DNA of 64,000 nt from Lentzea sp033794685 (GCA_033794685.1 JARAYZ010000002.1); one strand, 5' to 3'; shown: positions 42,665 to 52,557, numbered from the stretch's first letter. The notes: generated by a model from the sequence alone, not told the origin. Numbers and translations: made by a program.

Positions 42665-45457
42665 GTGGCAGTGGTGGTTCGCCTGCTGGGTGAGGTCGGC
42701 GCCGAGGTCGACGGGCGACCGGTGGATCTGGGGTCGCCCAAGCAACGGTGCGTACTGGCCGCGCTCGCCCTCGACTGGGGCGGCGTGGTGCAGGTGGACC
42801 GACTTGTCGTACGGGTTTCCGGAGCGGACGCGGAGCACCGGTCGCGGGCGGTCCTGCACAGCTACATCTCCCGGCTGCGCCGAGCGCTGGCCGGGACGGG
42901 GACCGGTGTGAGCATCGTGTCCCGCTCCGGCGGCTACGCCCTGCTCGCCGAGACCGAGCCGGTGACGGACCTGCAGCAGTTCCGTGCATTGTGCGCCCGC
43001 GCCCGCGATGACGACAGCCAGGCGGTGAGCCTGTGGAACGAGGCACTGGCGCTGTGGAAGGGACAGCCGCTGACCGGCGTGAACGGCGAGTGGGCGGAAG
43101 CCGAACGCGACAGGCTGTCGCAGGAGCGGCTGGAGGCCGAGCACGACCTGGCTGACGCACTGCTGCGTCGCGGAAAAGGTGCTCAGCTGGTGAGCGTGCT
43201 CTCCGCACGCGGCGCACAGCTGCCCTTGGACGAACGGGTGATGGGCCAGCACATGCTGGCCCTGCGGCAGGCCGGCCGCACCGGCGACGCGCTGGACCTC
43301 TACCGGAGGTTTCGCGCGCGCCTGCGCGAGGAGCTCGCCACCGAGCCCGGCGCTGCGTTGCAGGACCTGCACCAGGAGTTGCTGACCGCCGATCACGTTC
43401 CCGCCGGCGAGTCCCGGAGCGCGACGGCGATTCCCCGGCAGCTGCCGATGACGCCCACGCCGTTCCTCGGCCGTCAGGACGAGCTGACCGTCCTGGACTC
43501 CCTCCTGGACCACTCCCCCATCACGGCCATCGTCGGCTCCGGCGGTATCGGCAAGTCCTGGCTCGCTCTGCACTGGGCCCACCGGCACGCCCATCGGTTC
43601 CCCGACGGCCAGCTGCACGTCGACCTGCGCGGCTTCAGCCCCGAGGGCGGCGCGCTGTCCCCTGCCGCCGCAGTGCGCGGGTTCCTCGACGCCCTCGGGA
43701 TCGAGCCCGGCCGCATCCCGGCCGACCCGCATACCCAGAGCGCGTTGTTCCGCAGCCTCGTCGCGGACAGGCGGATGCTCTTCGTCCTCGACAACGCCGC
43801 CGACACCGCCCACGTCACCCCGCTGCTGCCGGGCGGCACGTCGTGCACGGTGCTGGTGACCAGCCGCAACCGGATGCCCGGACTGGCCACCGGGCACGGC
43901 GCCCGGCACCTGGTCCTCGACGCGCTCAGCGACGCCGCGTCCAGGGACCTGCTCGTCGCGAGGCTCGGAGCCGCGCAGGTCGAAGCGGAACACGACGCCG
44001 TCGACGAACTGGTGGAGCTGTGCGGCGGCTACCCGCTCGCGTTGAGCATCATCGCGGGACGCGTGCGCACCTGTCCCGGGACGTCGCTGTCCGCGCTCAC
44101 GGCCGAGTTGCGCGAAAGCCTGCTCGACGTGCTCGACGAGGGAGACCCCGTCGCGAGCCTGCCCGCCGTGCTGTCGTTGTCCTACACCGCGCTGACCAGC
44201 GAACAGGCCGAGGTGCTCGGACTGCTCGCCATCGCGCCGGGACCGGGCATCGGCCTGCCCGGCGCCGCGGCGTTGACCGGTCTGTCCCAGGCCAAGGCCA
44301 GGACCGCGCTGCGCGGCCTGGAACAGGCGTCGCTCCTCAGCCAGAACACCCGAGGCCGCTACGGGATGCACGACCTGATCCGCCACTACGCCGCGGACGT
44401 CGCGCACCGCGACCTGGACGGGGAGGCGCGGGAGGCGGCGTTGCGCCGGGTGATCGGCTTCTACCTGCACACCGCCCACGCCGCCGATCGCCTGCTGTAT
44501 CCACACCGCGTGGACATCGAGCTCGACGGACCGGGCCACACACCTCAGCCGTTGCCCGACACGGCGGCGGCCATGGCGTGGTTCGACGCGGAGCACGCCT
44601 GTCTGCTGGCGGCCCAGAACGCCACCGCGGTACTGGGGTGGCGCCGCGCCGTCTGGCAGCTGGCGTGGTCGCTGTCCACCTTCCACCAGCTCCGCGGACA
44701 CCACCACGCCCAGATCCGTGCCTGGGAGACCGCGCTGATCGCGACCGAGCAGGGGCCCGACGCGGCCGCCACCGTGCTCGGGCACCGCCAGCTCGGACTC
44801 GTCAACGCCGACCTCGGCCGGCACCGGCAGGCCCTCCACCACCTTCTGCGCGCTCTCGTCCTGGCGGAGCAGCAACACGACCAGACCGCACAGGCCCACA
44901 CCCACACAGCCCTGGCCAGGGCGTACGAGCAGCAAGGGGACGACACGAACGCATTGGAGCACTCGGTCCGGTCCCTGGAGCTCTGCCGCGCGCTCGGCAA
45001 CCGGGTCTGGGAGGCCGGATCGCTCAACGGCGTCGGCTGGTTCGCCGCCCGGCTCGGTCAGCACGACGTGGCGCGTGAGCACTGCCTGGCCGCTCTGGAG
45101 CTCCACCGCGAGCACGACGACCCGGCCGGTGAGGCAGGGGTGCTGGACAGCCTCGGCTACATCGCCCACCTCGCCGGCGACCACGCGCTGGCCGTCGACC
45201 ACTACCGGCATTCCTTGGCGCTGCAACGAGAACTCATCTACGACTACGGGATCGCGGAGGCCCTGGCGGGACTCGGTGCGCCGTACGCCGCGCTCGGCCG
45301 GCACGACCAGGCGCGTGCGGTGTGGCAGGAGGCGCTGGAGATCTACGAGCAGCAAGGCAGGACCGAGGAGGCGGAACGCGTCCGAAAGCAACTCGCCGGC
45401 CTGCCCGCACAGGCCGGGCGAGATCTTCGACGAGCGGCACGACCGGCTGGGACCTGA
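42665..45457 (+). CDS. AfsR/SARP-type regulator with NB-ARC and TPR domains
   Basis: A 930-residue regulator of the AfsR class. Residues 1-90 form an OmpR-like winged helix (LLGEVGAEVDGRPVDLGSPK, QRCVLAALAL), 97-245 a bacterial transcriptional-activation domain (DLQQFRALCARARDDD, ALWKGQPLTGV, ALDLYRRFRARLREEL). An NB-ARC ATPase follows with Walker A IVGSGGIGKSW near residue 289, a Walker B-like MLFVLDN, and GYPLALSI. The C-terminal third contains TPR repeats (GLVNADLGRHRQALHHLLRA and others). Such proteins activate secondary-metabolite or developmental genes. GTG 42665 has GGGGAG seven bases ahead. It is about 10 kb from the NRPS cluster, so control of that cluster is only a possibility. Confidence 0.93.
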   Translation: MAVVVRLLGEVGAEVDGRPVDLGSPKQRCVLAALALDWGGVVQVDRLVVRVSGADAEHRSRAVLHSYISRLRRALAGTGTGVSIVSRSGGYALLAETEPVTDLQQFRALCARARDDDSQAVSLWNEALALWKGQPLTGVNGEWAEAERDRLSQERLEAEHDLADALLRRGKGAQLVSVLSARGAQLPLDERVMGQHMLALRQAGRTGDALDLYRRFRARLREELATEPGAALQDLHQELLTADHVPAGESRSATAIPRQLPMTPTPFLGRQDELTVLDSLLDHSPITAIVGSGGIGKSWLALHWAHRHAHRFPDGQLHVDLRGFSPEGGALSPAAAVRGFLDALGIEPGRIPADPHTQSALFRSLVADRRMLFVLDNAADTAHVTPLLPGGTSCTVLVTSRNRMPGLATGHGARHLVLDALSDAASRDLLVARLGAAQVEAEHDAVDELVELCGGYPLALSIIAGRVRTCPGTSLSALTAELRESLLDVLDEGDPVASLPAVLSLSYTALTSEQAEVLGLLAIAPGPGIGLPGAAALTGLSQAKARTALRGLEQASLLSQNTRGRYGMHDLIRHYAADVAHRDLDGEAREAALRRVIGFYLHTAHAADRLLYPHRVDIELDGPGHTPQPLPDTAAAMAWFDAEHACLLAAQNATAVLGWRRAVWQLAWSLSTFHQLRGHHHAQIRAWETALIATEQGPDAAATVLGHRQLGLVNADLGRHRQALHHLLRALVLAEQQHDQTAQAHTHTALARAYEQQGDDTNALEHSVRSLELCRALGNRVWEAGSLNGVGWFAARLGQHDVAREHCLAALELHREHDDPAGEAGVLDSLGYIAHLAGDHALAVDHYRHSLALQRELIYDYGIAEALAGLGAPYAALGRHDQARAVWQEALEIYEQQGRTEEAERVRKQLAGLPAQAGRDLRRAARPAGT

Positions 45458-45652
45458 GATGCCGCGTCGCCCTCACGACCCTCGAAACGTTTCTGAGTCG
45501 ATTGCCTGGGTATGGCTGCCCTGTCAGTGAACAGTCGACAGGAGCAGCCGTATGCCTCAGATCCCGTTCGGAATGGCGGACGTACGTGTTCGCAGTGTGG
45601 TTGCGACCGAGCTCGCGAGGCCGACCACGTCGGCGGAGGGGGTGTCGCAGTC

Positions 45653-46849
45653 ATGAAAGCGCTGACGTGGCAAGGAAACGAGAACGTCGAGGTCGTCGAC
45701 GTGCCGGATCCGCGCATCGAGGAACCGACGGACGCGATCGTCAGGGTCACCTCGACCGCCATCTGCGGTTCGGACCTTCACCTGTACGGGGTGCTCGGCC
45801 CGTACCTGAAGCCGGGCGACGTCCTCGGTCACGAGGCGATGGGCGTCGTCGAGGAGGTGGGCGCCGAGGCGAGTGGTCACCTCAAGGTGGGTGACCGGGT
45901 CGTGGTGCCGTTCAACATCTCCTGCGGACACTGCTGGATGTGCGAGCGCGACCTGTTCGCGCAGTGCGAGACGACGCAGGTCCGCAGTGAGGGCAAGGGC
46001 GCGAGCCTGTTCGGCTACACCTCGCTCTACGGTTCGGTGCCCGGCGGGCAGGCAGAGTACCTCCGCGTGCCACAGGCCCAGTTCGGGCCGATCGTCGTCC
46101 CGGACGGCACACCCGACGAGCAGTTCCTGTTCCTCTCCGACATCCTGCCGACGGCGTGGCAGGCCGTGCGGTACGCCGACGTGCCACCCGGCGGCACCGT
46201 CGCCGTGCTCGGTCTCGGCCCGGTCGGGCAGTTCGCGGTCCGGATCGCGCGGCAACTCGGCGCCGGCCGCGTCATCGGGGTGGACCGGGTTCCCGAACGC
46301 CTCGCGCTGGCTGAACGGCACGGCGCGGAACCTGTCGACTTCGACGAGTTCGGCGGCGCCGACGAACTGGCGGCCGCGTTGATCCAGATGGTCGACGGCC
46401 GCGGTCCGGACGCCACCATCGACGCCGTCGGCATGGAGGCCCACGGTGGAGGCGCCGTCGCCTTGGCACAGAAGGCCGCCGGAATGTTGCCCGACGCGCT
46501 CGCCCAGAAGGTGATCGACAAGCTGGCCGTCGACCGCCTCGACGCTCTGCACGCCGCCATGAAGGGCGTGCGCCGCGGCGGCACCGTGTCGGTGTCCGGT
46601 GTGTACGGCGGCGAGGTGGACGCGATGCCGATGATGGAGATGTTCGACCGCGGCATCCAGTTGCGCATGGGCCAGGCCCACGTGCGCCGCTGGACCGACG
46701 ACATCCTGCCGCTGGTGCTCGACCCGGCCGACCCGCTCGGCACGCTGGACCTGACCACGCACCGCATCCCGCTCACCGACGCCGCACGCGGGTACGAGAT
46801 GTTCCGCGCCAAGAGCGATGGCTGCATCAAGGTCGTGTTGACCCCATGA
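45653..46849 (+). CDS. Zinc-dependent alcohol dehydrogenase (formaldehyde dehydrogenase-like MDR)
   Basis: A 398-residue medium-chain dehydrogenase. ICGSDLHLYGV and GDVLGHEAMGVVEEVG carry the catalytic-zinc Cys, His and Glu; CGHCWMCERDLFAQC is the four-Cys structural zinc loop; VAVLGLGPVGQFAVRIARQ is the NAD-binding Rossmann fold. The long middle insert and overall length fit the glutathione-independent formaldehyde dehydrogenase-like branch common in actinobacteria, often annotated only as zinc-dependent ADH. GGAGGGGG lies 10 bases before the ATG. Its stop overlaps the following SDR gene (ATGA), so both act in the same unit. The substrate is unknown. Confidence 0.92.
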   Translation: MKALTWQGNENVEVVDVPDPRIEEPTDAIVRVTSTAICGSDLHLYGVLGPYLKPGDVLGHEAMGVVEEVGAEASGHLKVGDRVVVPFNISCGHCWMCERDLFAQCETTQVRSEGKGASLFGYTSLYGSVPGGQAEYLRVPQAQFGPIVVPDGTPDEQFLFLSDILPTAWQAVRYADVPPGGTVAVLGLGPVGQFAVRIARQLGAGRVIGVDRVPERLALAERHGAEPVDFDEFGGADELAAALIQMVDGRGPDATIDAVGMEAHGGGAVALAQKAAGMLPDALAQKVIDKLAVDRLDALHAAMKGVRRGGTVSVSGVYGGEVDAMPMMEMFDRGIQLRMGQAHVRRWTDDILPLVLDPADPLGTLDLTTHRIPLTDAARGYEMFRAKSDGCIKVVLTP

Positions 46850-47733
46850 CCGGGAAGGTCGTGCTCGTGGTCGGAGCCAGCAGCGGGATCGGGCTCGCCG
46901 CGGCGACGGCGTTCGCCTCTCGCGGGGAGGACCTCGTGCTGGCCTCCCGCAGCGGCCAGGCACTCGACGCCGCGGAGAAGGCCTGCCGCGCGGTGGGAGC
47001 CGGCGCGGTGGACGTCGTCGTCGACGACATAGCCGATTCCGGTGGCGCCGCCAGGATCGTCGCGAGGGCGCTGGACCTGCACGGCCGCATCGACGTCGTG
47101 GTGCACAGCGCGACGGTGATGGGATACGGCACCGTGGAGTCGATGCCCGCGGAGGTGTTCAACACCGTCGTCGACACCGCGATCCACGGCACGCTCCACC
47201 TCGCTCAAGCGGTCCTGCCCGTCCTGCGCCGTCAGCACACAGGGGTGTTCATCGCGGTGAACTCCCTGCTCGGCTCGATCACCGTCCCGCAGATGGGCGC
47301 CTACTCCACCGCCAAATGGGGACAGCGCGCGATTCTGCGCACCCTGCAACAGGAAACCCGCGACGAACGCGGGGTGCACGTGTGCATCGTGAGTCCCGGC
47401 AGCGTCAACACGCCGGTGTACGACCAGGCCGCCAACTACACCGGTCGCGCGGCACGGCCACCGATCCCGGTCCTGAGTCCCGACCGCGTCGCCACCGCGA
47501 TCGTCCGCCTGGCCGACCGGCCTCGACGACACGTCTCCGTTCCGGTCGGCCCGGCCAATCCGTTGATCGTTTCGGCGTTCCGGTGCCTGCCGAGCCTGTA
47601 CGACCGGCTGGTCGGGCCGCTGTTCCGTCTCGCGGCGCTGACGAAAGGAGCCGTTTCGCCCACCCCTGGCAACGTGTTCAAGCCAGTGGCGACAGGCGAG
47701 GGAGTCTTCGGGCGGTGGCCCGTCAAGCGGTGA
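46846..47733 (+). CDS. Short-chain dehydrogenase/reductase
   Basis: A 295-residue SDR. VVGASSGIGLAAATAF is the TGxxxGxG-type cofactor site, NSLLGS holds the active-site Ser region, and YSTAK is the YxxxK catalytic pair; NTPVYDQAANYTG follows the usual PG motif (VSPGSVNTP). The C-terminal extension of about 60 residues is longer than in a minimal SDR. The start overlaps the dehydrogenase stop (ATGA). Substrate not identifiable. Confidence 0.92.
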   Translation: MTGKVVLVVGASSGIGLAAATAFASRGEDLVLASRSGQALDAAEKACRAVGAGAVDVVVDDIADSGGAARIVARALDLHGRIDVVVHSATVMGYGTVESMPAEVFNTVVDTAIHGTLHLAQAVLPVLRRQHTGVFIAVNSLLGSITVPQMGAYSTAKWGQRAILRTLQQETRDERGVHVCIVSPGSVNTPVYDQAANYTGRAARPPIPVLSPDRVATAIVRLADRPRRHVSVPVGPANPLIVSAFRCLPSLYDRLVGPLFRLAALTKGAVSPTPGNVFKPVATGEGVFGRWPVKR

Positions 47734-47953
47734 CGTGTTCAGCGGCGCGATCGCGTCGGCGGGTCGGGGACGCGGTCGTGCGGTGTGCCTCGCGCTCACG
47801 GTGGTGGCCACCGTGTCCCTGTCCTCCCCCGCCGCTGCCGGTAGAGCTCATCGCGGCCGCAGACAAAACGCAGCGTCACTCATCATGCCTTCTCCTCCGG
47901 TGGGCCTTAAATTTGAGATCGACAACGACTTCGTCCCAGGTGGGGGTGCGGCT

Positions 47954-49804
47954 GTGGGCGAGGAGCGCCCGGAAAAATCCCACACAGGCACCGCCCGCCC
48001 CGAGCCGGGGCCGCTGGGCGATGCTCGCGAGAACGCGGTGCACGCCACCGGGCTGACCGCGCACGCGGACATCGGAATGGACCGGTTCGCACGGCTGGTC
48101 GTCAGAGTCCTGGACGTCCCGATCGCGCTGGTCGCGCTGGTGGAGCCGGACCGGCAGATCTTCCCCGGTCTCATCGGGCTCGGTGAGCCCTGGGCCGGCA
48201 CCCGCACCACGCCGCTGTCGCACTCGCTGTGCCAGCACGTCCTGCACTCCGGCCGCCCGCTCGTGCTGCACGACACCGAAGCGGACCAGAACTGGTGCGC
48301 ACACCCCGCGGTCACCGAGCTCAGGGTCGCCGCCTACGTCGGCGTGCCGCTCACCGACGACGACGGCAACGTTCTGGGCTCGTTGTGCGCGATCGACACC
48401 ACACCCCACCAGTGGAGCGACGCCCAGTTGCAAGACCTGGTCGACCTGGCCGCCGCGTGCAGCGCCGAACTGCGGCTGCTCATCGTGTCGCGCCGCGCCG
48501 ACGCGGCCAACGCCCGAGCCAGCGCGCGCACCGAACGCACCCAGGTCGAACTCACCCGCGCGGAACTGCTGCTGCGCGCGGCCACCGATCTCGCCAACAC
48601 GACAGGTCTGCACCAGGTCCGCCGGCAGGTCCGCGATCTGATCACCGGCGATCTCAAGCCTCGCTACGTCGGCCTGATCCTGATCGAGGGCACCCGGCTG
48701 CGGCGCCTGATCGACGATGACGATGACGCCGCGGTCATGGAACACGCCTACGAGCGCTACGGCCTCGACGAGCAGTGGCCGACCGCTCGCTCGGCCCGTG
48801 ACAACACCACCGTGATCATCCACGGCACGGAGGACCTCCTTGCGGGCGCCTACAGCCGCGACGCGGTCGACGCCTGGAGCATGCTCGACCTGCACACCGC
48901 GATCTGCGTCCCGCTCCCCAGCACGTTCGGCCCCCTGGGCACGCTCGTGATCGGCTGGGACACGCCGCACGAACTCGACACGCTGGAACGCGCCATCATC
49001 ACCGCGCTGGCCGGATACACCGCCCGCGCCATCGAACGCGCGATGTTCGTCGACCACCGCATCATCGTGGCCCGAGAGCTGCAGCAGGCCATGCTCACCG
49101 AACTGCCCGCGGTCGACGACGTGGAGATCGCCGCGCTCTACCGGCCCGCCGCCACCGGCGAACTGGTCGGCGGCGACTGGTACGACGCCTACTCACTCCC
49201 CGCCACCACCACCGATTCGGCCACGCTCGCGGTGACGATCGGCGACATCACCGGCCACGACATGCAGGCCACGACCAAAATGGGCCAGATCCGCAGCATG
49301 CTGCGCCAAGCCGATCTCGACCACCCCGATGCCGGCCCCGCCCGAGTCGTGTCCGCGCTCGAACACGCGAACGTCACGCTCGGCGTGAACGCCTCCGGCA
49401 CCCTCGTGCACGCCCACCTGCGACCTACGAACGCCGGCTACTGGGAACTGACCTGGACCAACGCCGGACACCCGCATCCGCTGCTGCGCCGGCCCCACGG
49501 CGACGTCGACGCCGTGGGCGGCCACGACCTCATGATCTTTCCCGGTATGGCGCCACCACAACGCACGACGCACCGGGTCACGCTCACACCAGGAACCTGT
49601 GTCCTGTTCTACTCCGATGGCCTCATCGAAAGGCCCGGCCACGACCGCGCCCGCGACATCGACGTCGGCGCCGCCCACGTCATCTCCGTCGTCGCCCAGC
49701 ACGGCGAACGCCCCCTGCCGGAGCTGCTGGACCTCCTCGCTGACGACGTCGGCGGCATCGGTCCTGACGACGACATCGCCCTGCTCGCCATTCGTGTCCC
49801 CTAG
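47954..49804 (+). CDS. GAF-domain PP2C/SpoIIE-type phosphatase
   Basis: About 616 residues. An N-terminal GAF domain (DRFARLVVRVLDVPIALVAL, LSHSLCQHVL, YVGVPLTDDDGNVLGSLCAI) is followed by a coiled stretch rich in Arg and Ala, a second GAF-like domain (residues about 220-380: TAICVPLPSTFGPLGTLVIG), and a C-terminal SpoIIE/RsbU phosphatase (ELQQAMLTELPAVDD, VGGDWYDAYSL, IGDITGHDMQATTKMG, FYSDGLIERP, GPDDDIALLA) with the metal-binding Asp residues. Such proteins dephosphorylate anti-anti-sigma factors in stress-sigma switches. The frame is open back to 47735, with an in-frame ATG at 47885; GTG 47954 is chosen for its GGTGGGGG site. No kinase or anti-sigma gene lies beside it. Confidence 0.87.
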   Translation: MGEERPEKSHTGTARPEPGPLGDARENAVHATGLTAHADIGMDRFARLVVRVLDVPIALVALVEPDRQIFPGLIGLGEPWAGTRTTPLSHSLCQHVLHSGRPLVLHDTEADQNWCAHPAVTELRVAAYVGVPLTDDDGNVLGSLCAIDTTPHQWSDAQLQDLVDLAAACSAELRLLIVSRRADAANARASARTERTQVELTRAELLLRAATDLANTTGLHQVRRQVRDLITGDLKPRYVGLILIEGTRLRRLIDDDDDAAVMEHAYERYGLDEQWPTARSARDNTTVIIHGTEDLLAGAYSRDAVDAWSMLDLHTAICVPLPSTFGPLGTLVIGWDTPHELDTLERAIITALAGYTARAIERAMFVDHRIIVARELQQAMLTELPAVDDVEIAALYRPAATGELVGGDWYDAYSLPATTTDSATLAVTIGDITGHDMQATTKMGQIRSMLRQADLDHPDAGPARVVSALEHANVTLGVNASGTLVHAHLRPTNAGYWELTWTNAGHPHPLLRRPHGDVDAVGGHDLMIFPGMAPPQRTTHRVTLTPGTCVLFYSDGLIERPGHDRARDIDVGAAHVISVVAQHGERPLPELLDLLADDVGGIGPDDDIALLAIRVP

Positions 49805-49851
49805 CCCGCTGTGCTGCCTCAGCGGTGCGGGGCGTGGAGCGAGCAGCCGGC

Positions 49852-50280
49852 TCAGATCCGGGTCATGGTGCTGGCGTATCCACCGCCGCCGGGGTAGACC
49901 CATTCTCCGGTGACCGTGGTGCCGTCGGCGCTGAACGTGCCTTGGTAGTACGCGGGGCCGCCCTTCGCGCCGCCCCAGATGGTGAGCACGTCACCCTTCA
50001 GTTCGTAGACGTAGTCGAGGGTGTTGCCGGTCGAGTCGTAGAACCGGGACACGACGTCCGCGCCGGCCGGTTCGCCGAACGGACGGAGGTTGCCGATCAC
50101 CTCCATCCCCGTGACAGGCTGACCGAACTGGGTGAGCTCGACCTGCTGGAGCAGGAAGAACCGGCCGGGCATCCACTCGTAGCGCACGGTTCCTTCGACG
50201 CCACCGGTCACCTTCCAGGTGCCCACGAGCCGGTCGAGGGCCTGCAGGTCGGCACTCGGGTGGATGGTCTGTTCTGACAT
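49852..50280 (-). CDS. DUF1579-like small protein
   Basis: A 142-residue protein. LDRLVGTWKVTGGVEGTVRY, EWMPGRFFLLQQVELT and the beta-rich remainder (YYQGTFSADGTTVTGEWVY) resemble the DUF1579 / lipocalin-like barrel family that opens with L..L.G.W. Its biochemical function is unknown. A GAGGAGG site precedes the ATG. It is divergent from the YCII-ECF42 pair; small barrel proteins of this kind often sit next to ECF42-type operons, so it may be a target. Confidence 0.82.
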   Translation of the reverse strand: MSEQTIHPSADLQALDRLVGTWKVTGGVEGTVRYEWMPGRFFLLQQVELTQFGQPVTGMEVIGNLRPFGEPAGADVVSRFYDSTGNTLDYVYELKGDVLTIWGGAKGGPAYYQGTFSADGTTVTGEWVYPGGGGYASTMTRI

Positions 50281-50511
50281 GTCGTCCTCCTCAGGTGGTT
50301 CGCTGAATGCCGTTACCTCGGAGACGACCGCGAGATCTCGACGTCCAGTCGGTGTGCCCCAGGTCACTTTTGGGCTGTGTCGAGATCCCGAGAACAGCGA
50401 CGTCGTTGCGGCGAGCGCGTCCTCCTGGACGGCCGTCGTCGCGCGGTCGCTGCCTGCGGACGCCTGAACCACCTACGTTCTCCCCCGGCAAGATCGACGA
50501 AGAGGATCAAC
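50281..50511. promoter_or_regulatory. Divergent promoter region of the DUF1579-like and YCII-ECF42 genes
   Basis: 231 bases between divergent genes. ECF42-type sigma factors usually act on promoters here. I cannot pick out a -35/-10 pair with confidence. Confidence 0.4.
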
Positions 50512-50883
50512 GTGAAGTACCTGTTGCTGAGCTACACCCCGGCCGCCTCCTGGGACGCTGGCAGTGCCGACACCGCCTCGGACGAGGCGCTGGCCGCGTT
50601 CGCGGTCTACCAGGAGTTCGAGAAGGAGTTGGTCGAGAGCGGTGAGTTCGTCACCAGCGAGGGCCTCGGGCACCCGGCGGTCAGCACCACGGTGAGCAAG
50701 ACCGCGGAGGGTGTCGTGGCGACCGATGGACCGTTCGCGGAGTTGAAAGAGGTGCTGGCCAGCTTCGCCGTGATCGACGTCGTCAGTCACGAGCGCGCTG
50801 TCGAGATCGTCGCGCGCATCGTCGACGCGCTCGGCGAGCCGATCGAGATCCGCCCGATCATGGGCGAGGACTTCGGGGCATGA
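50512..50883 (+). CDS. YCII (DGPF) domain protein
   Basis: A 123-residue protein. KYLLLSYTP at the start, VATDGPFAELKE with the DGPF signature in the middle, and a ferredoxin-like fold with EIRPIMG at the end. DGPF proteins are the hallmark neighbours of ECF42 sigma factors and are thought to be their targets; their molecular role is not settled. GTG 50512 is chosen with GAAGAGG ahead. The stop overlaps the sigma gene ATG (ATGA). Confidence 0.92.
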   Translation: MKYLLLSYTPAASWDAGSADTASDEALAAFAVYQEFEKELVESGEFVTSEGLGHPAVSTTVSKTAEGVVATDGPFAELKEVLASFAVIDVVSHERAVEIVARIVDALGEPIEIRPIMGEDFGA

Positions 50884-52169
50884 CCCACCTCGCCAGGGAC
50901 GTCGAGCACCTGCTGCGCACCGAGGCGCCGCAGGTGCTCGGCGCGCTGGTGCGGCGGTTCGGCCAGTTCGACGTCGCCGAGGACGCGGTGCAGGAGGCGC
51001 TGCTCGCCGCGAGCCGGACGTGGCCCGCCGACGGTGTGCCGGAGAACCCGCGCAGCTGGCTCATCCGCGTCGGCTACCGGAAGATGGTCGACCTGCTCCG
51101 TTCCGAACAGGCTCGGCGCAGACGTGAGCACGAAGCCAGCCTGGCCCAGGTGGCTCTGGACGAACCGGCACGCCACGCGGGCCCGCCACCGGACGTCGAC
51201 GACAGCCTCACCCTGCTGATGCTCTGCTGCCACCCCGCCCTGCCGACCACCTCCCAGGTGGCCCTCACCCTGCGCGCGGTCGGCGGCCTGACCACCGCCG
51301 AGATCGCGCACGCCCACGGCACGACCGAGAACACCATGGGCACCCGGATCAGCCGCGCCAAACAACAACTCGCTCGCGCGGGCGCCCGGTTCACCCCGCC
51401 GTCCGACGACGACCGGGCCGGCCGGGTCTCCGCGGTCATGCAGGTGCTGTACCTGATCTTCAACGAGGGCTACACGACCTCGTCCGGCGAGGAGCTCACC
51501 CGCGTCGACCTGACCCACGAGGCGATCCGGCTCGCCCGCATGCTCCGCGACACCCTGTCGGCCGACCACACGACCGCCTCCGCGTTGTCGGCCGAGGCGA
51601 CCGGCTTGCTGGCGCTGATGCTGCTCACCGAGTCACGCCAGCAGACCAGGACGGGCGATGACGGCGAACTGGTACCGCTGGACGAACAAGACCGGACGCG
51701 CTGGAACGCGGACCTCATCCGCGAGGGCACCGCACTGATCGAGGGCGTCTGGCACCGGCGCGAGATCGGGCCCTACCAGCTGCAGGCCGCGATCGCGGCC
51801 GTCCACGCCACCGCCGAGTCGCCCGAGCAGACGGACTGGCCGCAGATCGCGGCCCTCTACCTCTGGCTCGAACGACTCGCCCCCAGCGCGCCCGTCCAGC
51901 TCAGCCGGGTCGTCGCGGTGGCCCGGGCTTACGGCCCGACACGAGGGCTGGCCCTGCTCGACGATCTCACCGAGCGCCATCACCTGGACCAGGCCCCGCT
52001 GGTCCACCAGAGGGGACGCGTCGTCCGCGCCCACTTGCTCCAGATGACCGGCGACATCACCGGCGCCGCCGCCCTCTACCGCGAGGCGGCGGCTCTCACC
52101 GGCAACCACGTCGAACAGCGGTACCTGCACGGCAAGGCCGACCGTCTCGACCCACCGGATCGACGATGA
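50880..52169 (+). CDS. ECF42-type RNA polymerase sigma factor with C-terminal extension
   Basis: A 429-residue sigma factor. Region 2 (VRRFGQFDVAEDAVQEALLA, NPRSWLIRVGYRKMVDLLR) and region 4 (LTTAEIAHAHGTTENTMGTR) are followed by a 230-residue C-terminal domain (YLIFNEGYTTSSGEELTRVD onward) with helical, TPR-like repeats. ECF42 members have no membrane anti-sigma factor; the C-terminal domain and the DGPF partner are thought to supply control. It overlaps the YCII gene by ATGA. The GEY-type motif region NEGY is intact. Confidence 0.94.
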   Translation: MTHLARDVEHLLRTEAPQVLGALVRRFGQFDVAEDAVQEALLAASRTWPADGVPENPRSWLIRVGYRKMVDLLRSEQARRRREHEASLAQVALDEPARHAGPPPDVDDSLTLLMLCCHPALPTTSQVALTLRAVGGLTTAEIAHAHGTTENTMGTRISRAKQQLARAGARFTPPSDDDRAGRVSAVMQVLYLIFNEGYTTSSGEELTRVDLTHEAIRLARMLRDTLSADHTTASALSAEATGLLALMLLTESRQQTRTGDDGELVPLDEQDRTRWNADLIREGTALIEGVWHRREIGPYQLQAAIAAVHATAESPEQTDWPQIAALYLWLERLAPSAPVQLSRVVAVARAYGPTRGLALLDDLTERHHLDQAPLVHQRGRVVRAHLLQMTGDITGAAALYREAAALTGNHVEQRYLHGKADRLDPPDRR

Positions 52170-52557
52170 GGCGGCGGCCGCCGCTCGCGACGCGAAGGTG
52201 TGCCGATGCACATCAACGCCACGGTGTCACGTGCGGCTGTCACCACCAGACTGAAGTCGCGCCGACGGTCCCCGGTGACTCCCACCCTCGCGTCGCCGGG
52301 ATGTTCCCGAGGTGTCATCCGGCCAGTCCGGAGTGCGGGGCTCCACATGCTGCTCTCTCCCAGCGCGTGGAGCCCCGCATCTCGAGCGGTGCGTGCGCAC
52401 ACGACTGACGACAGGCAGCAGAAGATCGTGCGGAATGCCATGAACGGCAGCGGAATCTCGCCACTCACAGGTGGCGGGACTCCTTCTGCCGGAGCACTGA
52501 CGAACGAAGCCGGTCCCGAGCCCCTGATCCACTTCACCAGCGGATGAACGTAAGACG
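52170..52557. other. 388-base intergenic region after the sigma gene
   Basis: No supportable coding sequence: a 115-codon open frame (52200-52547) has no domain and poor composition. The region holds the hairpin at 52334-52379 and the promoter of the following PucR-like gene. Confidence 0.5.
52334..52379 (+). terminator. Hairpin, probable terminator of the ECF42 transcript
   Basis: TGCGGGGCTCCAC (52334-52346) pairs with its exact complement GTGGAGCCCCGCA (52367-52379), giving a 13-base stem with a 20-base loop. It is 165 bases after the sigma stop. No U-run follows; a regulatory RNA structure is the alternative. Confidence 0.5.

Noticed and set aside
42632..45391. 919-codon minus-strand frame opposite the AfsR-like gene
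   Set aside because: Shadow frame; no domains and low-complexity composition, while the plus strand has clear SARP, NB-ARC and TPR motifs.
52200..52547. 115-codon frame after the sigma gene
   Set aside because: No ribosome site, no recognisable domain, and it spans a hairpin that looks like a terminator.
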